From the NCBI RefSeq assembly GCF_027484545.1, contig NZ_JAIXST010000129.1, positions 1 through 64,000 on the forward strand: 64,000 nt of DNA, in the 5' to 3' direction. A program made the position numbers and the translations under genes. Under the pieces are notes generated by a model, which saw only the letters and a program-made list of their open reading frames with translations, made no database searches and was not told the origin of the DNA. Below are positions 9,659-18,757 of the stretch, one piece after another. This DNA is from Runella sp. (GTDB lineage: Bacteria; Bacteroidota; Bacteroidia; Cytophagales; Spirosomataceae). Position 1 is the stretch's first letter. Each line of letters opens with the position of its first letter.

Positions 9659-11368
9659 TTAGTGGGTAATATTACTTTCTTGAATTGCGTCAAAAGTGAA
9701 GGGCTGCCAACGGATTGTCAACACTTTGTTTTGTTCGGTTGCAATACCGATTTGATACTTGCCGGTGGGAAAATGCCTGTATGTTAAACTCGCGTGAAAA
9801 ACAGGGTAGTAATAGCTTTGCCCAAGTAAAAAAAATCGAATACTTCGCCGATTATATAACGTATGAATAAGGTAGGTAGTTGATTTTTCTTTGTTTTTGA
9901 ATGCAATGTAACAGTCCTTTCCCCACCCAAAATGATTGACGGAATCGGCTTTACCTTCAATCGATACTGTTTTTTTATTCTCTAATTTGCTGATTTTTAA
10001 ACCCTTAATCATTTCTTCTTTATCAATTGTTCGGCTAAAGGGAGATTGTGTGATAGTATACCCCAAGTTGCTTTTAGCCTGCTCCATAACAACTCCCGAC
10101 GCTCTTTCCCAATAAGAAGTATCGCGATAAATGAACCATTCATGGGCAGTAGCCCAATTGTACTGACCTGAAATATAAATACGCTTATATTCTGAAAATA
10201 CAGCATAAAAATTGAAATAAGAAAGAAGCCAAAATCCTATCAAACCGCCCAAAAACAGACTATATAAGTTGGTACGCTGTTTTAGAAAAGGAAGCAACGA
10301 CAGATAGCCTAAAACCAAAACTGCTACTGAATTGATGCGATAACGGTTGATATACAGCAGTAATTCGTCTTTATTAACTCTCGAAAAGCAAATCAGCAAT
10401 CCGGTTAAAACAAAAAAAGTAAATCCTCCAAACAAAAAATCGGATAGTGAGGAATTGGGCGTGCGCAAAGAAATAAAAAGAGATTTGAATGAACGATAAA
10501 AAACGACGCAGGCAATGATTAAAACGATTCCACCACCGACTAAAGACTCGATGTCGGTAGAGGTCAGAAATTTAGGCCAAGATTCATCCCAATTAAGTGC
10601 CGAGCCGAGAAAGACCAAAAAATTGGCAAATACATAAAAAGGATGTGTAATAATGTTTTGAAAAGGATTATTACGGCTTTGTATTTGCACATACTCCTGA
10701 AAATAAAAGCCTATGATAAGTGCAGAGATTGCAATCCAAATCAAGGTATATTTCCACCGTTTTTGTATGACTAATAATCCTAATCCTGCCATTAAAACCA
10801 CAATGCCGTTGCCAAACGTATACGTACAAAGTGCGGCACTGGCAAGAGCTAACCAAAAGTGCAGACTGCGACGAGTGGATAACCAATGAATAGTAAGGAT
10901 GGCAAAAAAAGAAACGGAATTATAGGCCAACGTAGCCGCAGGCCACAAAACTCCATCGTACGAATAGCAGGGCTGAAAAATAATCAGCGAAATGGGCAAC
11001 AGATAGAGTAATGAATAGCCTGCCGTTTTCAGTTGCTTCCAACACACTATGAAAATACCGAGCAGCGACAGATTTCCCAGTAAAATAATTAAGTAAAACG
11101 AGACTTGACCCGTTAGCAGATATTGTATGAGTACAACAATTCGTGTATAAAAAAGGCGATGCTCAACAAACTGCGCCGTTAACAAAGATATTTTTTGGGC
11201 GTAATCATTTCCTGCCGAAACATACTTGGAAAGAAAATGAAGGATTAGTTCAAAGTCATCTCCCTGAGGCACATTTACGGCAAAGTATCCCAGAAAAATA
11301 CAGAATACGGCGATAGGAAAAAGTAAAAATACCTTGATTAGGAGTGGATAACCACTTATTTTTTTCAT
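9659..11368 (-). CDS. Multi-TM membrane protein, GT-C-like candidate
   Basis: ORF 569 aa, many TM helices; paralogous layout with 7004..8623. Confidence 0.6.
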   Translation of the reverse strand: MKKISGYPLLIKVFLLFPIAVFCIFLGYFAVNVPQGDDFELILHFLSKYVSAGNDYAQKISLLTAQFVEHRLFYTRIVVLIQYLLTGQVSFYLIILLGNLSLLGIFIVCWKQLKTAGYSLLYLLPISLIIFQPCYSYDGVLWPAATLAYNSVSFFAILTIHWLSTRRSLHFWLALASAALCTYTFGNGIVVLMAGLGLLVIQKRWKYTLIWIAISALIIGFYFQEYVQIQSRNNPFQNIITHPFYVFANFLVFLGSALNWDESWPKFLTSTDIESLVGGGIVLIIACVVFYRSFKSLFISLRTPNSSLSDFLFGGFTFFVLTGLLICFSRVNKDELLLYINRYRINSVAVLVLGYLSLLPFLKQRTNLYSLFLGGLIGFWLLSYFNFYAVFSEYKRIYISGQYNWATAHEWFIYRDTSYWERASGVVMEQAKSNLGYTITQSPFSRTIDKEEMIKGLKISKLENKKTVSIEGKADSVNHFGWGKDCYIAFKNKEKSTTYLIHTLYNRRSIRFFLLGQSYYYPVFHASLTYRHFPTGKYQIGIATEQNKVLTIRWQPFTFDAIQESNITH

Positions 11369-11408
11369 TTAGTATAAATCTGAACGATATATAAGGAAGG
11401 TCAGACGT

Positions 11409-13388
11409 TTACTTCTTTCTCTGTTTCACCAAGGTCATAATCTCTTCAGAAGTGCGGAATGTTTTTTCTCCTTTTTGAATTTTAGTGCGTATGAATTTGG
11501 GTCGTTTTTTAGTCTCTTCAAAAATCTTGCTGATGTATTCGCCGAGGAATGAAATGCCCAGCAGCGTTAAACCGCCAAATAATACAATTAGAATAATGAC
11601 GGTAGTAAAACCTTGTGGTGTATCAGGGGCAAAAAAGTATTTGGCCAAAATCTGGTAAAAAATCCCCAGAATAGACAAACCTGTGAGCATAAAACCGGCG
11701 TAGCTCATCAATTCCAACGGAGCAAAACTGAAGGAGAAAATAGCTTTCTTAGCCCACCAGATATTTTTGTGCCAGTTGTTGGTCGAAACTCCAAACATTC
11801 GTTCCGGGCGGACATAATCCACCCCGGTTTGTTTAAAACCTACCCATGCCCGGAGACCTCGTAAAAATTGTTCCGTTTCGGGCAAAGCCACCAATTCTTT
11901 AACCACCTTGCGGTCAATCATCGAAAAGTCACCGGCGTCTCGTGGAATAGGTACGTAGCTGAGGTTTTGAAAAATCTTATAGAACGTCTTGTAGAAAAAG
12001 TGAATATGGGGTTTCATTTCGCGTTGCACCCGTACCCCGTATACTACATCGAAGCCATTGCTCCATTTTTCATAAAACTGCGGAATAATCTCGGGGGGGT
12101 CCTGCAAATCGCCGTCCATGAGCACTACGGCATCGCCCGTTGAAATCTCCATGCCGCTCAAGAAAGCGGATTGAGAACCAAAATTACGCGAGTGAGTAAT
12201 TCCAATCACATTGGAATCTCGCTGACAAATCGCGTTGATTACTTCATCCTGATTATCCGGAGAGGCATCGTTGACAAAAATGATTTCGTAACGTACTTTG
12301 AGTTCATTAAATGTTTTTACCAACCGCTCGTACATAAACGGAATGGCTTGAGCATCTTTGTAACAGGCAATAATGGCCGTAATGACCGGATTGAGTTTTG
12401 GATTAGTAAAAGCCGGCAATATATCAGCTTCGTACTCATGAGCTTCCTGCCATTCTTTAGTTAAACGTAGTCCATTGCTCAATGAAGTGCGAGCTTGCCA
12501 GCCCAGATCTTTTTGAGCTTCGGATGGGTCTCCGTACCAGTCGGCTAAGTCCCAACCACGGTTGGGCATACTGCCCCAAGTGGGAGGCTGAGTCTGACCG
12601 AAGGTTTGACCCGAAATGTCTACCAACTCGCGCATAGTGGTTTTTTGCCCGGTGGCGATGTTGTATGATTTACCTGAAATAGTGCTGTTGACTTGTAATG
12701 CTGCGTCCAAAAATGCCTCTATGCAGTCGTCTGCATAGACAAAATCGCGACTGATATCGGGCGAAACGAGCGGAGGGTAGTTGCCTTTCCGTGCTTCTTC
12801 CACCAATCTTGGAATCAGGCGATCAGGTTCTTCCCAAGCACCATAAATCGAATAGAGACGTAAATTAAGAGCTTTACGCTGATGAACTTTAGCATAAAAC
12901 TCAATCAAATAAGCCGCCGAGACTTTAGAAACGGCATAGTGGCTATTGGGTTTTACGGCATCGGTTTCTTTGGGAGCAGTGCAGTTGAAGCCATATTCAG
13001 AACTACTGCCGGCGTGAATATAAACCGTTTCGTCGGTGCAACTTTCGAGAATATTGACCGTACCGATAACGTTGGTTTCGTAGGTAAGATTGATGTTTTT
13101 TTGCTTACTGTAAGCACCATAAGCCGCCAAATTGAAGACGGTGCGGGGCTTGTACTGTTCAAAAATCTGTTCAACGGAGTTATTGGATAAAATATCGCAA
13201 TGGACGATATTTTCAAACGGCACATCCAACAGTTTCAGCCGCCAAGCTTTGGTAGCATCGTGGGTGAGGGCATAGACATCCTTCCGAACGCTGAAAATAT
13301 CTTTAAACAAATTGGCTCCGATGAAGCCACTTGCCCCATAAACGAAAATAGGGCCTTTGAGTTGGTGTATTTTATCTTGGTAAATCAA
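11409..13388 (-). CDS. Bifunctional fusion: NAD-dependent sugar epimerase/dehydratase + polyprenyl-phosphate GT2 with C-terminal TM helices
   Basis: N-term VYGASGFIGANLF...SSSEYG...YAVSKVSAAYL (extended SDR); from ~aa 330 ITAIIACYKDAQAIPFMYERL...EIIFVNDASPDNQ...DAVVLMDGDLQDPPE (DPM1/GtrB-like GT2) then two TM segments. One uninterrupted ORF. Confidence 0.92.
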   Translation of the reverse strand: MIYQDKIHQLKGPIFVYGASGFIGANLFKDIFSVRKDVYALTHDATKAWRLKLLDVPFENIVHCDILSNNSVEQIFEQYKPRTVFNLAAYGAYSKQKNINLTYETNVIGTVNILESCTDETVYIHAGSSSEYGFNCTAPKETDAVKPNSHYAVSKVSAAYLIEFYAKVHQRKALNLRLYSIYGAWEEPDRLIPRLVEEARKGNYPPLVSPDISRDFVYADDCIEAFLDAALQVNSTISGKSYNIATGQKTTMRELVDISGQTFGQTQPPTWGSMPNRGWDLADWYGDPSEAQKDLGWQARTSLSNGLRLTKEWQEAHEYEADILPAFTNPKLNPVITAIIACYKDAQAIPFMYERLVKTFNELKVRYEIIFVNDASPDNQDEVINAICQRDSNVIGITHSRNFGSQSAFLSGMEISTGDAVVLMDGDLQDPPEIIPQFYEKWSNGFDVVYGVRVQREMKPHIHFFYKTFYKIFQNLSYVPIPRDAGDFSMIDRKVVKELVALPETEQFLRGLRAWVGFKQTGVDYVRPERMFGVSTNNWHKNIWWAKKAIFSFSFAPLELMSYAGFMLTGLSILGIFYQILAKYFFAPDTPQGFTTVIILIVLFGGLTLLGISFLGEYISKIFEETKKRPKFIRTKIQKGEKTFRTSEEIMTLVKQRKK

Positions 13389-13394
13389 AATAGT

Positions 13395-14216
13395 CTAATT
13401 TGTCACGCCGTAGGCGTCTAAAACATCGTTTTTCGCTTGTTCGTATTGCGCATCACTCATGGGCAAATAATGCCACTCCATGCGATTTTCCATGTAGGAT
13501 ACTCCTTTTCCTTTGACTGTGTGCGCAATGATAACCTTAGGCAAACCATTGGAACGCTTTTTTACAGTCTCAATCACTTCAATCAATTCAGCAGGGTTAT
13601 GCCCGTCGGCCTCAAAAACGTCAAAACCGATGGCTCGCCACTTGGCGGTATCTGCGGAATCACCAAAAACATCGGCGGTGTTTCCAAAGCCCTGCAAACC
13701 GTTTTTATCAATGAGAACAATCAAATTATCCAACTGATTCTGAATAGCATAATGTGAAGCTTCCCAGGTAGTTCCTTCGTTTGTTTCGCCGTCAGACATG
13801 AGCACGTAGGAAAATGACTTTTCGCCTGAAAGTTTGTTGGCGTGGGCAATACCGGTGGCAATGGGCAAACCATGACCCAGAGAACCCGTAGCAAAAGGGA
13901 TACCTGCGTGTTGATTGGGAGCGGGGTGGGCGGGTAAACTGGTACCATCCAGATAAAATGTTTCCAGTACCTCGTCCGAAATTTCACCTAAATGGTTGAG
14001 GGCTACGTACAAAGCCGCCGCTGCGTGTCCTTTGGAAAGCAGAAAGGAGTCTTGAGCACGTTTTTGGTTAATTAAAGCGGCAATCAATAAATCAATGCAA
14101 CTCAATGAGCAACCAATATGGCCCGCATTGGCTTTTTTATACAAACCTAAGACTTTGAGACGAAGCTCGCCACTGAGTCTTAAATAGTCTGTTGCGATGG
14201 CGTGTGTTTCGACCAT
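13395..14216 (-). CDS. Transketolase N-terminal subunit (split transketolase)
   Basis: GHIGCSLSCIDLLIAAL...LSKGHAAAALYVAL...GSLGHGLPIATGIA...MSDGETNEGTTWEA: TPP-binding domain. Start overlaps upstream stop (TAATG). Confidence 0.93.
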   Translation of the reverse strand: MVETHAIATDYLRLSGELRLKVLGLYKKANAGHIGCSLSCIDLLIAALINQKRAQDSFLLSKGHAAAALYVALNHLGEISDEVLETFYLDGTSLPAHPAPNQHAGIPFATGSLGHGLPIATGIAHANKLSGEKSFSYVLMSDGETNEGTTWEASHYAIQNQLDNLIVLIDKNGLQGFGNTADVFGDSADTAKWRAIGFDVFEADGHNPAELIEVIETVKKRSNGLPKVIIAHTVKGKGVSYMENRMEWHYLPMSDAQYEQAKNDVLDAYGVTN

Positions 14217-15991
14217 TAGTATCTTTTTCCTTTCAAATCTGTGAGTTCAATTACCGTACCGTCTGCTTTTTTCAAACGTATCTTATCTACATTGACGGTG
14301 TCTAACTTTTGCACAAAGATACCGTCTTTTGGCAAATACAGGTTAAAATATTGCGCATCTACCACCGAATAAGGCAGATAAGTCCTGTCCATGGGATTGT
14401 CAAACTTTGCCAACGGAGCTGGTAATAAGAGCGTATCCCCCTTTTGATAGAGCTTTTGAGCTTTTTGAGCCGCGGCGTAATGAGGGTTGGGTTGCCGAGG
14501 TTCGGTACGGTAGTTGTACTTGGGCGAACGGTCGGCGTAAATGATTTGTAGGGTTTGGATTACAAAAAACAGTTGAATTCCGAGCAGTATCATAATGCCC
14601 AACTTTAAGCTGTTTTTTGCCTCCCGTAATCGCCCTAAAGCAATGCTTGCCAAAATGATTACGTAAGGAAACGAAAATCCAGAGTAACGTTGAGTTAGGC
14701 CATACGTATGTCCACTTCTTACCGCGTTAAAGATAAGAAATGCCGTTGGAACAATCCCGATAATGAGTAAGAACCAAAGGTGTTTTTTGGAGTAAACAGC
14801 ACTTTTGCCAACCAAGATTTCCGTTGTCAAATAAGTTATGAAAACACCCGATGATAACACCCAAAAGCCAAGCGTTTTGTCTTTAAACAGGAATGAACTT
14901 AGCCCTAAGCTAATGACCGATGCAATAATGAACCAATTGGATTTAGGATGTTTTCGTTGCGAAAAGCGGTACGACAGAATGAAGAGCAAACCAATGATGA
15001 ATGCCAAAACTATATTTTTTTTTCCTTCTAATTTATCAACCAACCCATTGGTAAATATCCACATATCACTAAAAATGGGCAGACTTTTTTGAAACACATT
15101 GCCAAACGTGGCGGGCAGAATTATTCCATACGGATTATTATACGGTCGATTTAGCGCACATTCAAGGTAGACTTTGGATTGGTGATTGAGGCTGAAAAGC
15201 GTGTATTGTCCGCCACCGTAGATAAGCCACCACGCGAGCCCTGAAACTGCAAAAATTCCCGCGACTCCAAAGGCAACCCAACTTTTGAATTTGCGAACGA
15301 AGAAGAGAACATAAACTCCGTGCGCCAATAAAACAGAAGCGACTAAAAAGTGTGAATAAAGTCCTAAAAGTGCCGAAATACCGTACCAAATGTACCATTT
15401 TAAAGCAGATTCTTTCTTCTCATCGGCTTCCAAAGCACGAAGGAGACAGTAAGAAGCAAACAATGTCAAAAAGAAGGTCAGTGAGTAATTGCGAGCCTGT
15501 TGGCTATAAGCAATAAAAAAAGGTTCAATAGCCGCTAATGTTGCAGCCGTCAAAGCTAATCCGTTGGATTTGAAGAAATGTTTGGTAAAAATAAAAAGTA
15601 AAAAGACCGTCAGAACACTAAAGAGAACGGATAAAAGCCGGGCTGAAAAGTCAGAAATACCGACAATGTTGAGCCAGGGATGTAACAATAGATAGTAAAA
15701 GGAGCTATTGCCAATGTCACTGCGGGTCATAGCTTCGTAGTAATCAGGCAATTTTTTCTCGTGCCAAAATTCTTGGTTTGTATAGACTAATTTTCCTTTG
15801 CCAAATACCTCTTTTTGGTTGCCTCCATCCAAAACAATGCCCTGGCTGACCACCATGGTGGACTTTTCGTCAAACCAAATACCGTGAGCGTCCAAATGAT
15901 AAAGACGAAGGCCCAAAGCCAGTGCTAAGATAGCTATGAGGCAATAAGAAGTGTACTTGTCGAAGAAAGAAGCTGTTTGCTGTAATGCCAT
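14216..15991 (-). CDS. GT39-like (PMT/ArnT-type GT-C) glycosyltransferase
   Basis: LGLRLYHLDAHGIWFDEKSTM...SARLLSVLFSVLTVFLLF: GT39 first-loop DE motif and TM pattern. Confidence 0.85.
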   Translation of the reverse strand: MALQQTASFFDKYTSYCLIAILALALGLRLYHLDAHGIWFDEKSTMVVSQGIVLDGGNQKEVFGKGKLVYTNQEFWHEKKLPDYYEAMTRSDIGNSSFYYLLLHPWLNIVGISDFSARLLSVLFSVLTVFLLFIFTKHFFKSNGLALTAATLAAIEPFFIAYSQQARNYSLTFFLTLFASYCLLRALEADEKKESALKWYIWYGISALLGLYSHFLVASVLLAHGVYVLFFVRKFKSWVAFGVAGIFAVSGLAWWLIYGGGQYTLFSLNHQSKVYLECALNRPYNNPYGIILPATFGNVFQKSLPIFSDMWIFTNGLVDKLEGKKNIVLAFIIGLLFILSYRFSQRKHPKSNWFIIASVISLGLSSFLFKDKTLGFWVLSSGVFITYLTTEILVGKSAVYSKKHLWFLLIIGIVPTAFLIFNAVRSGHTYGLTQRYSGFSFPYVIILASIALGRLREAKNSLKLGIMILLGIQLFFVIQTLQIIYADRSPKYNYRTEPRQPNPHYAAAQKAQKLYQKGDTLLLPAPLAKFDNPMDRTYLPYSVVDAQYFNLYLPKDGIFVQKLDTVNVDKIRLKKADGTVIELTDLKGKRY

Positions 15992-16304
15992 AATCAGACG
16001 TTATAGCCGCAAATTTATTGAAAAAAGCTTGGGAAGTTACGATGTTTAATGAGTCACTTTCTAATAAAAAATACTCTTATTATACAAAGCAAATGAAAAT
16101 AAGCCAAGTTTGCGCTCTTGATTTTAGTAAATAATCCGACTGGAAAACAAAAGAATAGCGCTTTGAATTTGTGTGAAAAGAAGTACTCAAAAAAACATTA
16201 AAACAGTTTGTAGTACTGTTGGTTTAATATACAGTATTTGTGGTACGTCAATTGCTTTATACTACTTAAAGAAAAATTTTAAAAACCATTTCGTTTCTAC
16301 TTGT

Positions 16305-18044
16305 ATGAGTTTTCAAATCAAAGAACAACCCATTGTTTATGATGTTTGCATTGTAGGTTCGGGGGCAGGTGGTGGCATGGCAGCCAAAGTGCTGGCAGAA
16401 GGAGGTGCTAAAGTAGCGCTGATTGAAGCAGGACCTTGGTATGACCCCGCTGACCCAAAATACATCACTCAACTTAAAAATCCCTGGGAATCGCCTCGGC
16501 GTGGGGCGGGCAATCATCGTCCTTTTGGCGATTTTGATGCGGCTTGGGGTGGTTGGGAAATAGATGGCGAACCCTATACGCGCAAAAAAGGTACTGAGTT
16601 TGACTGGTTTCGGTCGCGCATGATTGGCGGTCGCACCAACCATTGGGGGCGTATTTCGCTTCGTTTCGGACCACTGGACTTTAAACGAAAAGATGTAGAT
16701 GGTTTGGGCGATAACTGGCCAATCGGTTACGAGGATGTAAAGCCTTATTATGACAAAGTAGATAGGCTGGTAGGTGTATTTGGTAGCGTTGAAAATATAC
16801 CCAACGAACCCGACGGAATCTTCTTGCCTCCTCCTAAGCCGCGTTTGCACGAATTAATGATAAAGAAAGCAGGGAAGAAATTGAATATCCCCGTGATTCC
16901 ATCGCGACTTTCAATTTTGACCAAGCCTATCAATAATGAGCGCGGCTCCTGCTTTTATTGTTCTCAGTGTAGTCGCGGTTGCCAGGCGTATGCCGATTTT
17001 TCATCGTCTTCAGTATTGGTAAAACCTGCGATTAAAACAGGAAACGTAAAAGTATTTACCAACGCGATGGCTCGCGAGGTACTTACCGACAAAGAAGGCA
17101 TTGCAACAGGAGTATCTTACGTAAATAAAGACAATGGACAGGAATATACAGTACGCGCCAATGTCATTGTATTGGCAGCCAGTGCCTGCGAGACAGCACG
17201 GTTGCTGTTGAACTCAAAATCATCACGTCATACCAAAGGGCTCGGAAATTCCAGTGGGGTATTGGGTAAATACCTACATGATTCGACAGGAGCAAGTCGC
17301 AGTGCATTTATGCCGCATTTGGTAGATCGTCAACGTTACAACGAAGATGGAGTAGGGGGAGCCCACATCTATTCTCCTTGGTGGCTCAACGACAAAAAGT
17401 TAGACTTTCCACGAGGTTACCACATTGAATATGGCGGTGGTATGGGAATGCCCGGCTATGGTTTTGGGTTTGGAATGGAAAACACCAATGGCAAGTATGC
17501 GGGCAAAGATGGTAAAATCAAACCAGCAGGAGGCTATGGTCTTGGATTGAAAGAAGATTATCGTCATTTCTTTGGCGCAAATGTCGGAATGTCAGGTCGT
17601 GGTGAGGCGATAGCTCGCGAAGATAATTTCTGTGAAATTGACCCCAACGTAGTGGATAAATACGGGATACCGGTATTGCGTTTTCAGTACAAATGGTCGG
17701 ATTACGAAATCAAGCAAGCCAAACACATGCAGGATACTTTTGAAGAGTTATTGTTGGAAATGGGCGGGATTTTGAATGGTACAAAGCCCGGACCGGAATC
17801 CAACTACGGCTTGGCTGCTCCCGGGCGTATTATTCACGAAGTAGGAACTACGCGGATGGGCGATGATCCGTCAAAATCAGTGACGAACCGTTACAGCCAA
17901 TTGCACGATTCGCGCAATGTGTTTGTCGTAGACGCAGGTACATTTGTGTCGCAGGCTGACAAAAATCCTACTTGGACGATTTTGGCGATGTCTATGCGTG
18001 CCTCAGAATATATCATTGACCAACGTAAAAAAGCAAACCTATGA
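16305..18044 (+). CDS. GMC family FAD oxidoreductase
   Basis: YDVCIVGSGAGGGMAAKVLAEGGAKVALIEAG; C-term VVDAGTFVSQADKNPTWTILAMSMRASEYI. ORF track starts at 16173; MSFQIKEQ at 16305 is the more likely start. Confidence 0.9.
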   Translation: MSFQIKEQPIVYDVCIVGSGAGGGMAAKVLAEGGAKVALIEAGPWYDPADPKYITQLKNPWESPRRGAGNHRPFGDFDAAWGGWEIDGEPYTRKKGTEFDWFRSRMIGGRTNHWGRISLRFGPLDFKRKDVDGLGDNWPIGYEDVKPYYDKVDRLVGVFGSVENIPNEPDGIFLPPPKPRLHELMIKKAGKKLNIPVIPSRLSILTKPINNERGSCFYCSQCSRGCQAYADFSSSSVLVKPAIKTGNVKVFTNAMAREVLTDKEGIATGVSYVNKDNGQEYTVRANVIVLAASACETARLLLNSKSSRHTKGLGNSSGVLGKYLHDSTGASRSAFMPHLVDRQRYNEDGVGGAHIYSPWWLNDKKLDFPRGYHIEYGGGMGMPGYGFGFGMENTNGKYAGKDGKIKPAGGYGLGLKEDYRHFFGANVGMSGRGEAIAREDNFCEIDPNVVDKYGIPVLRFQYKWSDYEIKQAKHMQDTFEELLLEMGGILNGTKPGPESNYGLAAPGRIIHEVGTTRMGDDPSKSVTNRYSQLHDSRNVFVVDAGTFVSQADKNPTWTILAMSMRASEYIIDQRKKANL

Positions 18045-18670
18045 AACGCAGAGATACGCTGAAAGCCTTGTCCCTGAGCGCAATCACGGCGACAATCGCA
18101 GGTACGGAAGCTCACGCAGATGTACCTAAAAAGCCCGTTGCACCCCCTTCATTATCTGATTTTAAAAACGGTAAAAGTGCTGCCGAATTGGCTCGTGATG
18201 CCAAAATTGCTGCCGAGCCCTTTTTTAGTGTCCACGAAATGCAAACCATACGCTTACTGGCTGATTTTATCATTCCTGCCGATGGACAATTTGGGGGAGC
18301 TACCGAAGCAAAAGTGGGTGATTTTATTGGGTTCATTGTAAAAGACATGCCGCAACACCAAACGCCTATGCGAGGCGGATTGGTATGGTTGGATACGCAA
18401 TGTGCAAAACAATTCGGAAAGAAATTTGTAGCTTGTACAAAAGACCAACAAATTAAAATGTTGGATCAAATTGCTTATCCTGAGCAGGCCAAACCGGAAA
18501 TGAGTCAGGGAGTTGCCTTTTTTAATTTGATGCGAAATCTGACCGCTACGGGATATTTTACTACAGAAGTAGGTTTTAAATACTTGGGCTACGTAGGCAA
18601 TCGCCCCAACGCTTGGGATGGTGTGCCCGCAGAAGTTTTAAAGAAGTATAAATTGAGTTACGATTCTTAG
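18041..18670 (+). CDS. Gluconate 2-dehydrogenase subunit 3 family protein, Tat-type signal
   Basis: MKRRDTLKALSLSAITATIAGTEAHA; EMQTIRLLADFIIPADGQFGGA; ATGA overlap with the GMC gene. Confidence 0.88.
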   Translation: MKRRDTLKALSLSAITATIAGTEAHADVPKKPVAPPSLSDFKNGKSAAELARDAKIAAEPFFSVHEMQTIRLLADFIIPADGQFGGATEAKVGDFIGFIVKDMPQHQTPMRGGLVWLDTQCAKQFGKKFVACTKDQQIKMLDQIAYPEQAKPEMSQGVAFFNLMRNLTATGYFTTEVGFKYLGYVGNRPNAWDGVPAEVLKKYKLSYDS

Positions 18671-18698
18671 ATAATTTCAATAAATTGTTGGATTTTTT

Positions 18699-18732
18699 AA
18701 TAGCGGATACAATTTTTGTTCCGCTATTTTGT
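18699..18732 (+). terminator. Hairpin terminator candidate
   Basis: AATAGCGGATACAA-TTT-TTGTTCCGCTATT (13 bp, one bulged T) followed by TTTTGTT. Confidence 0.6.
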
Positions 18733-18757
18733 TATTTTACGGAAATACCTCAAAAAA

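Noticed and set aside
16266-16850. 194-aa antisense ORF under the GMC oxidoreductase
   Set aside because: No recognisable domain and overlaps a strongly supported gene.
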